DNA of 5,309 nucleotides from Candidatus Bathyarchaeota archaeon (GCA_023144075.1 JAGLGJ010000085.1:1-5309); one strand, 5' to 3'. Positions 1 through 4,600 are shown, numbered from the stretch's first letter. Program-made: numbers and translations. Notes: generated from the letters alone by a model not told the origin.

Positions 1-141
1 AGAGATCGGCTGGGTAATATTGTGAATCTTAAACCTGAATATGATGATATTTCCGATCTAGCTTTGAAACTGGAAAGACCTTTTAGAGAAATTCATGAAA
101 AAGCCACTCAACAAGCTCGAAAAGAACTCTTGAAAAAATAG
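1..141 (+). CDS. larC: LarC-like nickel insertion protein, C-terminal fragment
   Basis: This is an open frame entering from the left edge and ending at TAG; 46 residues are visible and the start lies outside the window. The segment LGNIVNLKPEYDDISDLA followed by a helix (LERPFREIHEKA) matches the C-terminal signature I know from LarC/DUF111 proteins: a 'G-x-[IV]-v-n-x-x-PEYxD' strand, then 'a-x-x-x-g-x-P-x-[RK]-E-[IV]' and a charged tail. LarC inserts nickel into the pyridinium-bis-thiocarboxylate precursor of the nickel-pincer cofactor used by lactate racemase-type enzymes; many archaea carry the protein with undefined targets. It is convergent with the next gene, with only 9 bases between the stops. 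Identification rests on the tail alone, so it is good but not certain. Confidence 0.72.
   Translation, partial: RDRLGNIVNLKPEYDDISDLALKLERPFREIHEKATQQARKELLKK
133..138 (-). terminator. Possible T-run terminator for the META-domain gene
   Basis: On the minus strand a run of six T (within TATTTTTTC) lies 12 bases past the stop of the 151-927 gene, inside the 3' end of the convergent larC-like frame. Archaeal RNA polymerase commonly stops on such U-runs. The run is short and also encodes Lys-Lys on the other strand, so it may be coincidental. Confidence 0.3.
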
Positions 142-150
142 AAAGTCTCG

Positions 151-927
151 TTAACTGGTTAAATCGAATTCAAGAACTGTTTTCCCATCATTAGAAGTTA
201 ATTGTAATTTGTTTTCTGTAATTTTGATAATGTTGATTTTCTGGATTGCTGCAAGATATTTCATTTCTTGGTCCATTATATCTGGACAAGCCATCTCAGT
301 TGATGCTAACGGTCCAATAGAGATGCTATTTGTGTTTGTTATCTTGTATGAGCCAAAGTATCTGTTGCAGCCTCCCGAGCCCGTTACTTCGTCTGGGTCA
401 AATTTGATAGTGATCTCACTGTTAGGAAGTAGTGTTATTGACTCACCATTGTCGATGAAGGACTGGAGTATCCACTCTTTACCGAGTAACTTGTCACTTC
501 CAATCTTTTCTTGTTGTAGCATATCCCATTCGTTATCTAGAACAGCATAGAGTACTTCTCCTTGCTCGACGGTTATTCTTGCTGTATGTGGTGTTATTAC
601 TTGGGCTAGCATCTGTCCGGTTCTGTCTCCGTATCCGGCTTGTCTGCTGTCGAAGGTGAATATGAATTGCCAGCAGTATGGACATCTCAATGTCAAGGTT
701 TCTTTGTGTTTTAGTGTTTCTTCCATTCCGTCGAATTTGTAGGTTGGGCTGTTCTTTAGGAATTGTTGAGCAATGTTCAGACTTTCTTGCTCACTAACAC
801 CGTTCGCTACTGTGGAGGGTTTCTCTATGGGATAAGACAGTTGGCCGTAAAGTGCAATGGCTGCTACTGTGATGATTACTGCAATAATTAGGAGTATCAA
901 AATTGTGGATTTTTTCAACTTGATCAT
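151..927 (-). CDS. Membrane-anchored META-domain (HslJ-like) protein
   Basis: The protein has 258 residues. Residues 1-6 are basic and 7-28 form a hydrophobic helix (uncleaved anchor or signal peptide), so the rest is probably outside the membrane. Residues about 45-140 form an N-terminal domain with a CPYC pair (82-85) and the stretch SRQAGYGDRTG (94-104) followed by TPHTARI. I know this arrangement in front of archaeal META domains but have no function for it. Residues about 146-257 are a META domain: a W-x-L strand (EWILQSF), GCNRYFGSY at 186-194, STEMACP at 209-215 and a helix with QEMKYLAAI. META/HslJ proteins are linked to heat resistance and novobiocin resistance in E. coli; the molecular role is unclear. 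The ATG start fits a TATA box at about 954-961, giving a nearly leaderless mRNA. The gene is divergent from the GDT1-like gene. The family call is firm and the function is open. Confidence 0.85.
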   Translation of the reverse strand: MIKLKKSTILILLIIAVIITVAAIALYGQLSYPIEKPSTVANGVSEQESLNIAQQFLKNSPTYKFDGMEETLKHKETLTLRCPYCWQFIFTFDSRQAGYGDRTGQMLAQVITPHTARITVEQGEVLYAVLDNEWDMLQQEKIGSDKLLGKEWILQSFIDNGESITLLPNSEITIKFDPDEVTGSGGCNRYFGSYKITNTNSISIGPLASTEMACPDIMDQEMKYLAAIQKINIIKITENKLQLTSNDGKTVLEFDLTS

Positions 928-952
928 TATAGATTATGGCTTCTTTCCATGT

Positions 953-964
953 ATTAAATTCACT
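953..964 (-). promoter_or_regulatory. TATA box of the META-domain gene
   Basis: The minus strand reads GTGAATTTAATAC here, with an AT-rich core TTTAATA centred near 957. The usual 25-27 base distance puts the transcript start near 931, only a few bases before the ATG at 927. No SD precedes that ATG, which is consistent with leaderless translation. Confidence 0.45.
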
Positions 965-970
965 TTTTGA

Positions 971-1000
971 AACAGCTGTTCTAAAAGTAGAACAAAGTTC
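971..1000. promoter_or_regulatory. Cluster of overlapping dyads between divergent promoters
   Basis: Three short inverted repeats are packed into 30 bases: AACAGCTGTT (971-980, perfect palindrome), GTTCTA-aaag-TAGAAC (978-993) and GAAC-aaa-GTTC (990-1000). Together they present the half-site GTTC/GAAC several times. The cluster lies directly upstream of the minus-strand TATA box and about 30-55 bases upstream of the plus-strand one, a place where an operator could act on both genes. The binding protein, if any, is unknown. Confidence 0.35.
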
Positions 1001-1023
1001 TGGACTACACACTGAAATCTAGC

Positions 1024-1038
1024 ATATTTATTTAATAA
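1024..1038 (+). promoter_or_regulatory. TATA box of the GDT1-family gene
   Basis: The AT-rich stretch ATATTTATTTAATAA fits an archaeal TATA box. Its centre near 1032 predicts transcription starting around 1057-1060, which coincides with the ATG of the mini-ORF at 1060 rather than with the TTG of the transporter at 1089. Confidence 0.5.
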
Positions 1039-1059
1039 TTATTCTAATAGAAAACAGAC

Positions 1060-1092
1060 ATGATTATGCATTGGATGTTTAATGAACATTGA
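1060..1092 (+). CDS. Ten-codon leader mini-ORF overlapping the transporter start
   Basis: ATG at 1060 opens a frame encoding MIMHWMFNEH and ending in TGA at 1090-1092. The stop overlaps the TTG start codon of the following transporter (TTGA). The predicted transcript start falls at or just before this ATG, so ribosomes could load here leaderlessly and reinitiate at the TTG, which has only a weak SD-like GGATG 11 bases upstream. The peptide is rich in Met and His. It could be a coupling or regulatory leader peptide, but a frame this short can also arise by chance. Confidence 0.3.
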   Translation: MIMHWMFNEH

Positions 1093-1655
1093 TAATAGAC
1101 CTGCTGATCCCATTTTTCGTTATAGGGTTAGCTGAGCTAGGTGATAAAACACAATTAGCGATTATACTTCTATCCTCAAGAACCAGAGATCATCTGAAAC
1201 TATTGATTGGAATAGTTCTAGCCTTCATGATTGTTGATGGTGTAGCAATCCTAGCTGGGTCTTTAATAACATATATTATTCCAATAACTTTTTTGAGAAT
1301 ATTTTCTGGCGTTGTTTTCATAATATTCGGTATCGTAATATTGAAAGGTGACAATGGGAAATTGGAGGATAGCCTACATTTTAAGAGCGTATTCCTTTCA
1401 GGGTTTACACTTATCTTCATTACGGAGTGGGGAGACAAGACACAGATAGCTGCAGCGTTATTTGCATCAGAATATAATACTATAATGGTCCTAATTGGAA
1501 CATTAGCATCATTAACTTTAGTTTCAATAGCAGCTATTTACCTTGGTAAATTCATTTCTAACAAAATAAATAGAAAAATAATGACTAGAATCGCCGGTAT
1601 CACTTTCATAATAATGGGTATATCTTTTCTCTTATTTCATTTTATTATTAGTTAG
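1089..1655 (+). CDS. UPF0016/GDT1 (TMEM165-like) cation transporter
   Basis: The protein has 188 residues and about six transmembrane helices (roughly 3-26, 37-57, 66-86, 99-121, 131-153, 165-187). It carries the two family signatures ELGDKT (16-21) and EWGDKT (113-118), one at the start of each inverted half, where the acidic residues form the ion site. Length and twofold layout are those of a full UPF0016 protein. Characterised members (yeast Gdt1, human TMEM165, bacterial MneA/Mnx) move Mn2+ and/or Ca2+ out of the cytosol, so Mn2+ export or Mn/Ca-proton exchange across the cell membrane is the likely role; the exact ion cannot be read from the sequence. TTG at 1089 is chosen because an in-frame stop lies at 1083-1085 and the protein then begins just ahead of the conserved first helix. 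The stop is embedded in a hairpin shared with the convergent gene. Confidence 0.88.
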   Translation: MIIDLLIPFFVIGLAELGDKTQLAIILLSSRTRDHLKLLIGIVLAFMIVDGVAILAGSLITYIIPITFLRIFSGVVFIIFGIVILKGDNGKLEDSLHFKSVFLSGFTLIFITEWGDKTQIAAALFASEYNTIMVLIGTLASLTLVSIAAIYLGKFISNKINRKIMTRIAGITFIIMGISFLLFHFIIS

Positions 1656-1684
1656 TGTGTGCTCACCAGCTAAGACACACAAAC
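1651..1684. terminator. Hairpin between convergent genes
   Basis: GTTAGTGTGT (1651-1660) pairs with ACACACAAAC (1675-1684) over nine of ten positions, with a 14-base loop. It covers the stop of the GDT1-like gene and ends 7 bases before the stop of the convergent gene, so both transcripts would carry it at their 3' ends. There is no U-run on either side, so 3'-end protection is as likely as termination. Confidence 0.35.
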
Positions 1685-1691
1685 ACTAATG

Positions 1692-2060
1692 TCATCTCAT
1701 CATCTCGAATACTATTATACCCAGAATTACACCTAGTACTAGAAAAAGTACAACTATCATTATTGCTTTCTGATAAGTAGGTGGTATCTTCTGTGGTTTA
1801 CCCCACTTATCCTTATTTTTTAAACCAATAGCAAGGAATACTAGTCCCATAATTAAAAACAAAAGACCTATCGGATTTTCAAAGATTAGATAGAAGATTA
1901 TGCCAAATGGAAGCCATACAATTCCCATGTTGAAATAACGACGATAATCAACCTCACTATTCCACCCTTTTCTCTTAAATACGAAAATAGCAAGTATTGC
2001 CAATATCACAACTGCAACAATAATCGATACAAGTATCCATGGCATATTCATTCTAATCAC
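1692..2060 (-). CDS. Small four-helix membrane protein, unknown function
   Basis: Up to 122 residues, with four hydrophobic segments at about 8-28, 44-60, 62-79 and 98-119. A conserved-looking hydrophilic stretch (KRKGWNSEVDYRRYFNMG) follows the first helix, and KNKDKWGKPQKIPPTYQK lies between helices three and four. By the positive-inside rule both basic loops would face the cytoplasm only if helix pairing is irregular, so topology is uncertain. I do not recognise a named family. The frame can start at GTG 2060 or at ATG 2051 or 2045 (MIRMNMPW). The TATA box near 2091 predicts a transcript start about 2065, fitting a leaderless GTG at 2060. Alternatively, the GTGAT at 2056-2060 could act as a weak SD for ATG 2051. 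The gene is monocistronic, with a perfect palindrome just upstream of its promoter. Confidence 0.7.
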   Translation of the reverse strand: MIRMNMPWILVSIIVAVVILAILAIFVFKRKGWNSEVDYRRYFNMGIVWLPFGIIFYLIFENPIGLLFLIMGLVFLAIGLKNKDKWGKPQKIPPTYQKAIMIVVLFLVLGVILGIIVFEMMR

Positions 2061-2086
2061 AATTTATTCGATTGTATTTTCGAATA

Positions 2087-2096
2087 TAGTATAAAT
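2087..2096 (-). promoter_or_regulatory. TATA box of the four-helix membrane protein gene
   Basis: The minus strand reads ATTTATACTA, a good archaeal TATA match. Its centre near 2091 lies about 31 bases before GTG 2060, so the leader would be about five bases. A 22-base palindrome begins 6 bases upstream of the box. Confidence 0.5.
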
Positions 2097-2101
2097 GCGT
2101 G

Positions 2102-2123
2102 TGGTGATCTAGCTAGATCACCA
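2102..2123. promoter_or_regulatory. Perfect 22-base palindrome, candidate operator
   Basis: The half-site TGGTGATCTAG is followed immediately by its exact reverse complement with no spacer. The element abuts the upstream edge of the TATA region of the 1692-2060 gene, where a dimeric regulator could affect BRE/TATA recognition. It also lies 26 bases beyond the end of the broken small gene at 2149-2313, so a role as an RNA hairpin at that gene's 3' end is the alternative. No T-run follows it. Confidence 0.5.
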
Positions 2124-2148
2124 GCTATGGACATACCCATGATAAAGA

Positions 2149-2313
2149 TCAGTTTTTAATCAGAATAAACCCAAAAGCTAAGGCAGAAGATATTAAGCAA
2201 ATTCCTGCACCAGTCTCATTATTCGCTAAATTTTAGTTGATTGCAAAGATAATTCCGATCCATCCTGTAATAAAGGCACTTATGGTGGCTGACAATTTAA
2301 TATCGAATTTCAT
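2149..2313 (-). pseudogene. Small two-helix membrane protein interrupted by TAA
   Basis: ATG at 2313, preceded by the SD-like AGAGGG six bases upstream, opens a frame of 54 codons ending in TGA (2149-2151). Codon 27 is TAA (2233-2235). Before it stands MKFDIKLSATISAFITGWIG plus IIFAIN; after it, still in frame, comes NLANNETGAGICLISSALAF plus GFILIKN. Each half supplies one hydrophobic helix (about 8-25 and 35-53) joined by a short polar loop, so the stop falls exactly where a two-helix hairpin protein would turn. A single base change would restore the frame (for example TAT, Tyr). It could be a recent pseudogene, a sequence error, or a genuine 26-residue peptide. The family is not recognised. 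Confidence 0.45.
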
Positions 2314-2339
2314 GAAAAACCCTCTTCAGCATTTCGAGT

Positions 2340-2357
2340 TGATTTTATTTATATCAT
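2340..2357. promoter_or_regulatory. Shared AT-rich promoter region for two divergent small genes
   Basis: The stretch GATTTTATTTATATCATT reads as a TATA box on both strands (TTTATATC forward, GATATAAATA reverse). On the minus strand it predicts a start near 2323, ten bases before ATG 2313. On the plus strand it predicts a start near 2375, giving a leader of about 50 bases before ATG 2427. Confidence 0.4.
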
Positions 2358-2426
2358 TTCTATCAGCGCACGCTCTATTCCGATGCACTTACTAACTATT
2401 AGTCAAAAGTCATTAAGGTGACTATT

Positions 2427-2540
2427 ATGGATTCTGCGTTACAATTCTTTCTATTGATTGTCGGAGTCGGACTGTTCATCCTTCTCGTTTCAATCGCTAA
2501 ATATTTCATCGAGAAAGCAAAGAGTTTGAAAGATGCATGA
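2427..2540 (+). CDS. 37-residue single-helix membrane protein
   Basis: ATG at 2427 is preceded by AAGGTGA ending six bases upstream, a strong match to the archaeal SD. The frame encodes a complete 37-residue protein ending in TGA: a short N-terminus (MDSALQ), one hydrophobic helix at about 7-25 (FFLLIVGVGLFILLVSIA) and a basic amphipathic tail (KYFIEKAKSLKDA). It would be a single-span membrane protein with the charged tail in the cytoplasm. The SD, spacing, helix and stop together argue that it is real despite its size. It is convergent with the DUF2318 gene. I do not recognise a family; partners could be other small membrane proteins such as the one diverging from the same promoter. Confidence 0.6.
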   Translation: MDSALQFFLLIVGVGLFILLVSIAKYFIEKAKSLKDA

Positions 2541-2599
2541 TTAGTGCTCGCGCGCTAACTATTAGGCATACGATGTCTTGTTCACAAGTTGGAGTGTCA

Positions 2600-3250
2600 T
2601 CATTTGAACATGGATCGTTTTGCATCCAAGTCCGACATTCTAATAATTATGCTGTCTCCATTGATTCTTAATGGAATGTAGCTAGGCCAGCAGCCTTCTC
2701 TTTCAAGATTATCTATTCCTATGCCATTAATTGGGAAAGTTTGACTACACTTATTGCAAACCATTTCGTCGCCGTCCTGTCTATAGCCAAGGTTGTATTC
2801 ATAGCAATCGTAGCATGCATCGGTTCCAAGATGGATTTGTCCATCGCTTCCCTTTACCAAGAAATATTTGACATCTATCCCATTGGAATCATATGTGTAC
2901 CATCTAGCAATAGTACTCACTGACGAAAGTGGTCGATTGATCTCTCTTGGCTTGACTGAACTTAGTGGTGTAGGGTTAGAGGGGGTATTCTCTTGTGGTG
3001 TAGGATTAATTGAGGTGCTCTCTTGAGGTTCAGGATTAGTTGAGGTGTCTTTGAACATCGAGTTATAGTTCAGGGTAACTCCAATTATCGCGATCAATAC
3101 GAAGGTCATGATCAAGGTTTTGTTTCCCAGTATGGATTTTTTCTTCACTTTTACTTCATGTACTTTCAACATATGATTGGAATAATTTTCAGATTTTACG
3201 TAGTTATGACATTTTGGACAGACTATTCGTGGTCTTTTTTCATTCTTCAT
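2600..3250 (-). CDS. C2H2 zinc finger / DUF2318 membrane protein
   Basis: The protein has 216 residues and four parts. Residues 11-31 form a C2H2-type finger: CPKC, then H26 and H31 (CxxC-x11-H-x4-H). A basic stretch KVKKK and a transmembrane helix at about 45-61 follow, placing the finger inside the cell. Residues 66-98 are a Pro/Ser/Thr/Asn spacer with ten-residue repeats (NPxPQExxxx). Residues 113-212 are a DUF2318 domain: RWYTYDSNGIDVKYF, DACYDC (C146, C149), CNKC (C165, C168), FPINGIG and GCWPSY (C187). DUF2318 proteins are annotated as Fe-S or metal-binding membrane proteins, often near iron or copper transport genes; the cofactor is not proven. Start ATG 3250 has AGGGGC seven bases upstream and a TATA box near 3296. 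The stop is doubled (TGATGA). The SHOCT gene upstream is 133 bases away, so transcription is probably separate. Confidence 0.85.
   Translation of the reverse strand: MKNEKRPRIVCPKCHNYVKSENYSNHMLKVHEVKVKKKSILGNKTLIMTFVLIAIIGVTLNYNSMFKDTSTNPEPQESTSINPTPQENTPSNPTPLSSVKPREINRPLSSVSTIARWYTYDSNGIDVKYFLVKGSDGQIHLGTDACYDCYEYNLGYRQDGDEMVCNKCSQTFPINGIGIDNLEREGCWPSYIPLRINGDSIIIRMSDLDAKRSMFK
2967..3056 (-). repeat. Three 30-base tandem units encoding the Pro-rich spacer
   Basis: Units at 2967-2996, 2997-3026 and 3027-3056 each resemble GGTGTAGGATTAATTGAGGT on the plus strand and encode, on the minus strand, copies of a ten-residue NPxP-containing unit. The outer units have diverged. They form the extracytoplasmic stalk of the DUF2318 protein, a place where repeat number is likely to vary between strains. 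Confidence 0.7.
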
Positions 3251-3290
3251 AGGATTGCCCCTTTAATCGCTAGTTTATCATAACACCGTT

Positions 3291-3302
3291 ATAAATAAAT
3301 AT
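3291..3302 (-). promoter_or_regulatory. TATA box of the zinc finger / DUF2318 gene
   Basis: The minus strand reads ATATTTATTTAT, centred near 3296. A start near 3270 leaves a leader of about 20 bases containing the SD AGGGGC at 3257-3262. This separates the gene from the SHOCT transcript upstream. Confidence 0.5.
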
Positions 3303-3383
3303 TTCTTGAAACGGCCCAGGCATTAAATCACTTTGTAATTGACATATTCTTAAGGTATCACTATAAAGTTCCAGTAGTAAACG

Positions 3384-3737
3384 TTAGCTAGCTAGCTCTC
3401 TTTTTATCCGATCATATTCTTCGTTTGTAATTTCACCTTTGGCATAACGTTCTTTCAGAATATCTAAAGATCTTTCACTGAATTTTGGGTGGCTTCCGCC
3501 AATGAAATAATAGACACCAAATATTATGAGTCCGAGGAAAACCACAAACAGTATCGTTTGTAATACTGCTGCTATCCAATTGAATCCGTAACCGTAACCC
3601 ATCATTCCTTGTCCCATATGCCAACCGCCCATCATGCCCGGGCCCATCATCGCTCCCATGAACATGAAGGGGCCAACGAGCACAACTATCAAGATGATTG
3701 CTAGAATGACAATCCACCCAGTGTTTCTATCGTTCAT
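3384..3737 (-). CDS. Met/Gly-rich SHOCT-domain membrane protein
   Basis: The protein has 117 residues. A transmembrane helix at about 7-29 is followed by a loop at 25-51 dense in Met and Gly with one His (MMGPGMMGGWHMGQGMMGYG), a second helix at about 55-79, and a C-terminal SHOCT motif at 87-115 (SERSLDILKERYAKGEITNEEY). SHOCT is a short two-helix module found at protein ends, thought to aid oligomerisation. With both ends inside, the Met-rich loop would lie outside, where thioether clusters could bind Cu(I) or similar soft metals; this is inference. ATG 3737 has the SD AGAGGTT seven bases upstream. The gene follows the secreted protein gene by 38 bases and is probably cotranscribed with it. 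The last codons, CTA GCT AGC TAA, make a 12-base palindrome by chance of codon use. Confidence 0.82.
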   Translation of the reverse strand: MNDRNTGWIVILAIILIVVLVGPFMFMGAMMGPGMMGGWHMGQGMMGYGYGFNWIAAVLQTILFVVFLGLIIFGVYYFIGGSHPKFSERSLDILKERYAKGEITNEEYDRIKRELAS

Positions 3738-3740
3738 CTG

Positions 3741-3779
3741 TATAACCTCTAATATTTAGAGAGGGTTAAACCTCTCTAA
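3741..3779 (-). promoter_or_regulatory. Intergenic hairpin with alternative SD-pairing structure
   Basis: TTAGAGAGG (3756-3764) and CCTCTCTAA (3771-3779) form a perfect 9-base stem with a 6-base loop, overlapping the stop codon of the upstream gene (3776-3778). In the minus-strand RNA the 3' arm can instead pair through CUCUAA with UUAGAG, which is part of the SD of the SHOCT gene (3744-3749), leaving an AUA loop. The two structures exclude each other, so SHOCT translation could depend on which one forms. The simpler reading is an mRNA processing or stability hairpin that sets the ratio of the two products. Confidence 0.45.
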
Positions 3780-4090
3780 TCGGTATAGTTCCAGTATCCC
3801 GGTTGAGGATATTCTTCACCATATGGGGTATTATACCCATAGTTCATGCCTGGACATCCTCCCCAGCCATACTGTCCCCCACCTTGGCCTTGGTATCCTC
3901 CGTATGGTCCGTATTGATGTGGCATGTATCCCCATTGTTGTCCCATATGCATTGGATAGAGCTGAGTGTTAAAATCCTCTTGAGTCAATTGGGTTACTGC
4001 AAATGCTGATGGCGCTATGGAGATGGCTGCTACGATTAAGATCGCAGCTAAGATAGCTGGTCCGAACAGAATTTTTTTATTCAATCTCAA
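3776..4090 (-). CDS. Secreted Gly/Tyr/Gln-rich small protein
   Basis: The precursor has 104 residues. MRLNKK plus a hydrophobic core (about 8-27) ends in SAFA, a fair signal-peptidase site after residue 31. The mature part of about 73 residues is low-complexity: many Gly, Tyr, Gln and Pro with scattered Met, His and Trp (YPMHMGQQWGYMPHQYGPY), one Cys (C79 in GGCPGM) and few charges apart from an acidic tail. Such a chain is likely disordered or surface-associated; Met-His and Cys-Pro-Gly-Met could bind metal, but that is speculation. TTG 4090 is taken as the start because GGAGG ends five bases before it; a second TTG at 4084 would be 11 bases away. Its own TATA box lies near 4134. It leads the SHOCT gene, whose Met/Gly-rich loop it resembles in composition. 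No family is recognised. Confidence 0.7.
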   Translation of the reverse strand: MRLNKKILFGPAILAAILIVAAISIAPSAFAVTQLTQEDFNTQLYPMHMGQQWGYMPHQYGPYGGYQGQGGGQYGWGGCPGMNYGYNTPYGEEYPQPGYWNYTD

Positions 4091-4130
4091 ATCAACCTCC
4101 TGAGTTTTTGAAATGCTTAGAGCAGCACTC

Positions 4131-4138
4131 TATTTATT
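4131..4138 (-). promoter_or_regulatory. TATA box of the secreted-protein/SHOCT operon
   Basis: The minus strand reads CCAATAAATAGAG with the core AATAAATA. It predicts a start near 4108, leaving an 18-base leader that contains the strong SD GGAGGTT (4094-4100). Confidence 0.5.
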
Positions 4139-4151
4139 GGATTTCCAGATT

Positions 4152-4216
4152 TACCCCATTTTATCGCCAATCTAATACCATAGTTTAACCCAATTTGTTC
4201 CCAATTTTCATCCCAA
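4152..4216. repeat. Repeated CCCAATTT-like motif upstream of the operon promoter
   Basis: On the plus strand ACCCCATTTTA (4152-4162), ACCCAATTTG (4188-4197), TCCCAATTTT (4200-4209) and TCCCAAGAT (4212-4220) repeat one short motif; the last three are spaced 12 bases apart, about one helical turn. They lie 20-85 bases upstream of the TATA box at 4131-4138, so they could be activator or repressor contacts. An AT-rich background makes such matches fairly easy. A small dyad, AGATC-acatc-GATCT, follows at 4217-4231. Confidence 0.25.
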
Positions 4217-4260
4217 GATCACATCGATCTGATCTCAAACTACCTATCATAATCCAAGAG

Positions 4261-4266
4261 AAAAAA
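4261..4266 (-). terminator. T-run terminator after the regulator/membrane gene pair
   Basis: Six T on the minus strand (CATTTTTTCTC) lie 14 bases past the stop of the 4280-4600 gene, without a hairpin, as is usual for archaeal intrinsic termination. The operon downstream has its own TATA box, which supports a break here. Confidence 0.45.
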
Positions 4267-4279
4267 TGTTGGAAAAGAT

Positions 4280-4600
4280 TCATTCTCTTACGATATATAG
4301 GAAAATTAGTAACGCCACAAGTTCAAAGCTATTTGAGATAATATGAAATGTCACTGCTTCTGGTGGGCAAGCAATTCCTGAGAGAATAGTAACGGGTAAT
4401 GAGAAGATTACTTGAACAAGCAGTATTGAAGAGAATAATAATAGACCTAGAGTAAATCTTGATTTCACTTGCTTATAGCTTTGAACGAAATGATACATGA
4501 TTATTGCAACTAAAATCGCATTGATTATTATTAGGATACCCTCGATTAAATACAGAATCTCAGACATGAAATTTTCAACTCTCAATATTTTTAATATCAT
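4280..4600 (-). CDS. Three-helix membrane protein paired with the winged-helix regulator
   Basis: Up to 106 residues, with hydrophobic helices at about 16-38, 49-73 and 83-104. A basic loop SYKQVKSR between the first two probably faces the cytoplasm, and a loop with ACPPEA lies outside. The ATG at 4600 overlaps the TGA of the regulator gene (ATGA, four shared bases), a classic sign of translational coupling. A second ATG at 4567 would remove the first 11 residues (MILKILRVENF), which precede the helix, and could be the true start. Small three-helix proteins directly after ArsR-like winged-helix genes recur in archaea (for example in haloarchaea under the name DUF7521); I suspect that kind of pairing but cannot confirm family membership. 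A plausible job is membrane sensing or modulation of the regulator. Confidence 0.7.
   Translation of the reverse strand: MILKILRVENFMSEILYLIEGILIIINAILVAIIMYHFVQSYKQVKSRFTLGLLLFSSILLVQVIFSLPVTILSGIACPPEAVTFHIISNSFELVALLIFLYIVRE

Noticed and set aside
209..550. 113-residue plus-strand frame
   Set aside because: It is the antisense shadow of the META-domain gene; its hydrophobic start mirrors beta-strand codons on the other strand.
794..1012. 72-residue minus-strand frame upstream of the META gene
   Set aside because: It overlaps the META gene in another frame, has polar low-complexity content (SSHCTLRPTVLSHRE) and no SD, and crosses the promoter and dyad cluster.
1190..1438. 82-residue minus-strand frame
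   Set aside because: It lies entirely inside the GDT1-family gene on the opposite strand, where the transporter motifs are unmistakable.
2392..2565. Direct repeat CTAACTATTAG on both sides of the 37-residue gene (2392-2402 and 2555-2565)
   Set aside because: A few 11-base matches are expected by chance in an AT-rich 5.3 kb window and the flanks do not extend the match, so no insertion boundary is claimed.
3386..3397. AGCTAGCTAGCT palindrome at the end of the SHOCT gene
   Set aside because: It is explained by the consecutive codons for Glu-Leu-Ala-Ser and the stop; there is no T-run and no second copy.
3475..3717. 80-residue minus-strand frame rich in His and Gly
   Set aside because: It is an alternative frame of the SHOCT protein gene; the His content comes from reading the Met/Gly codons one base off.
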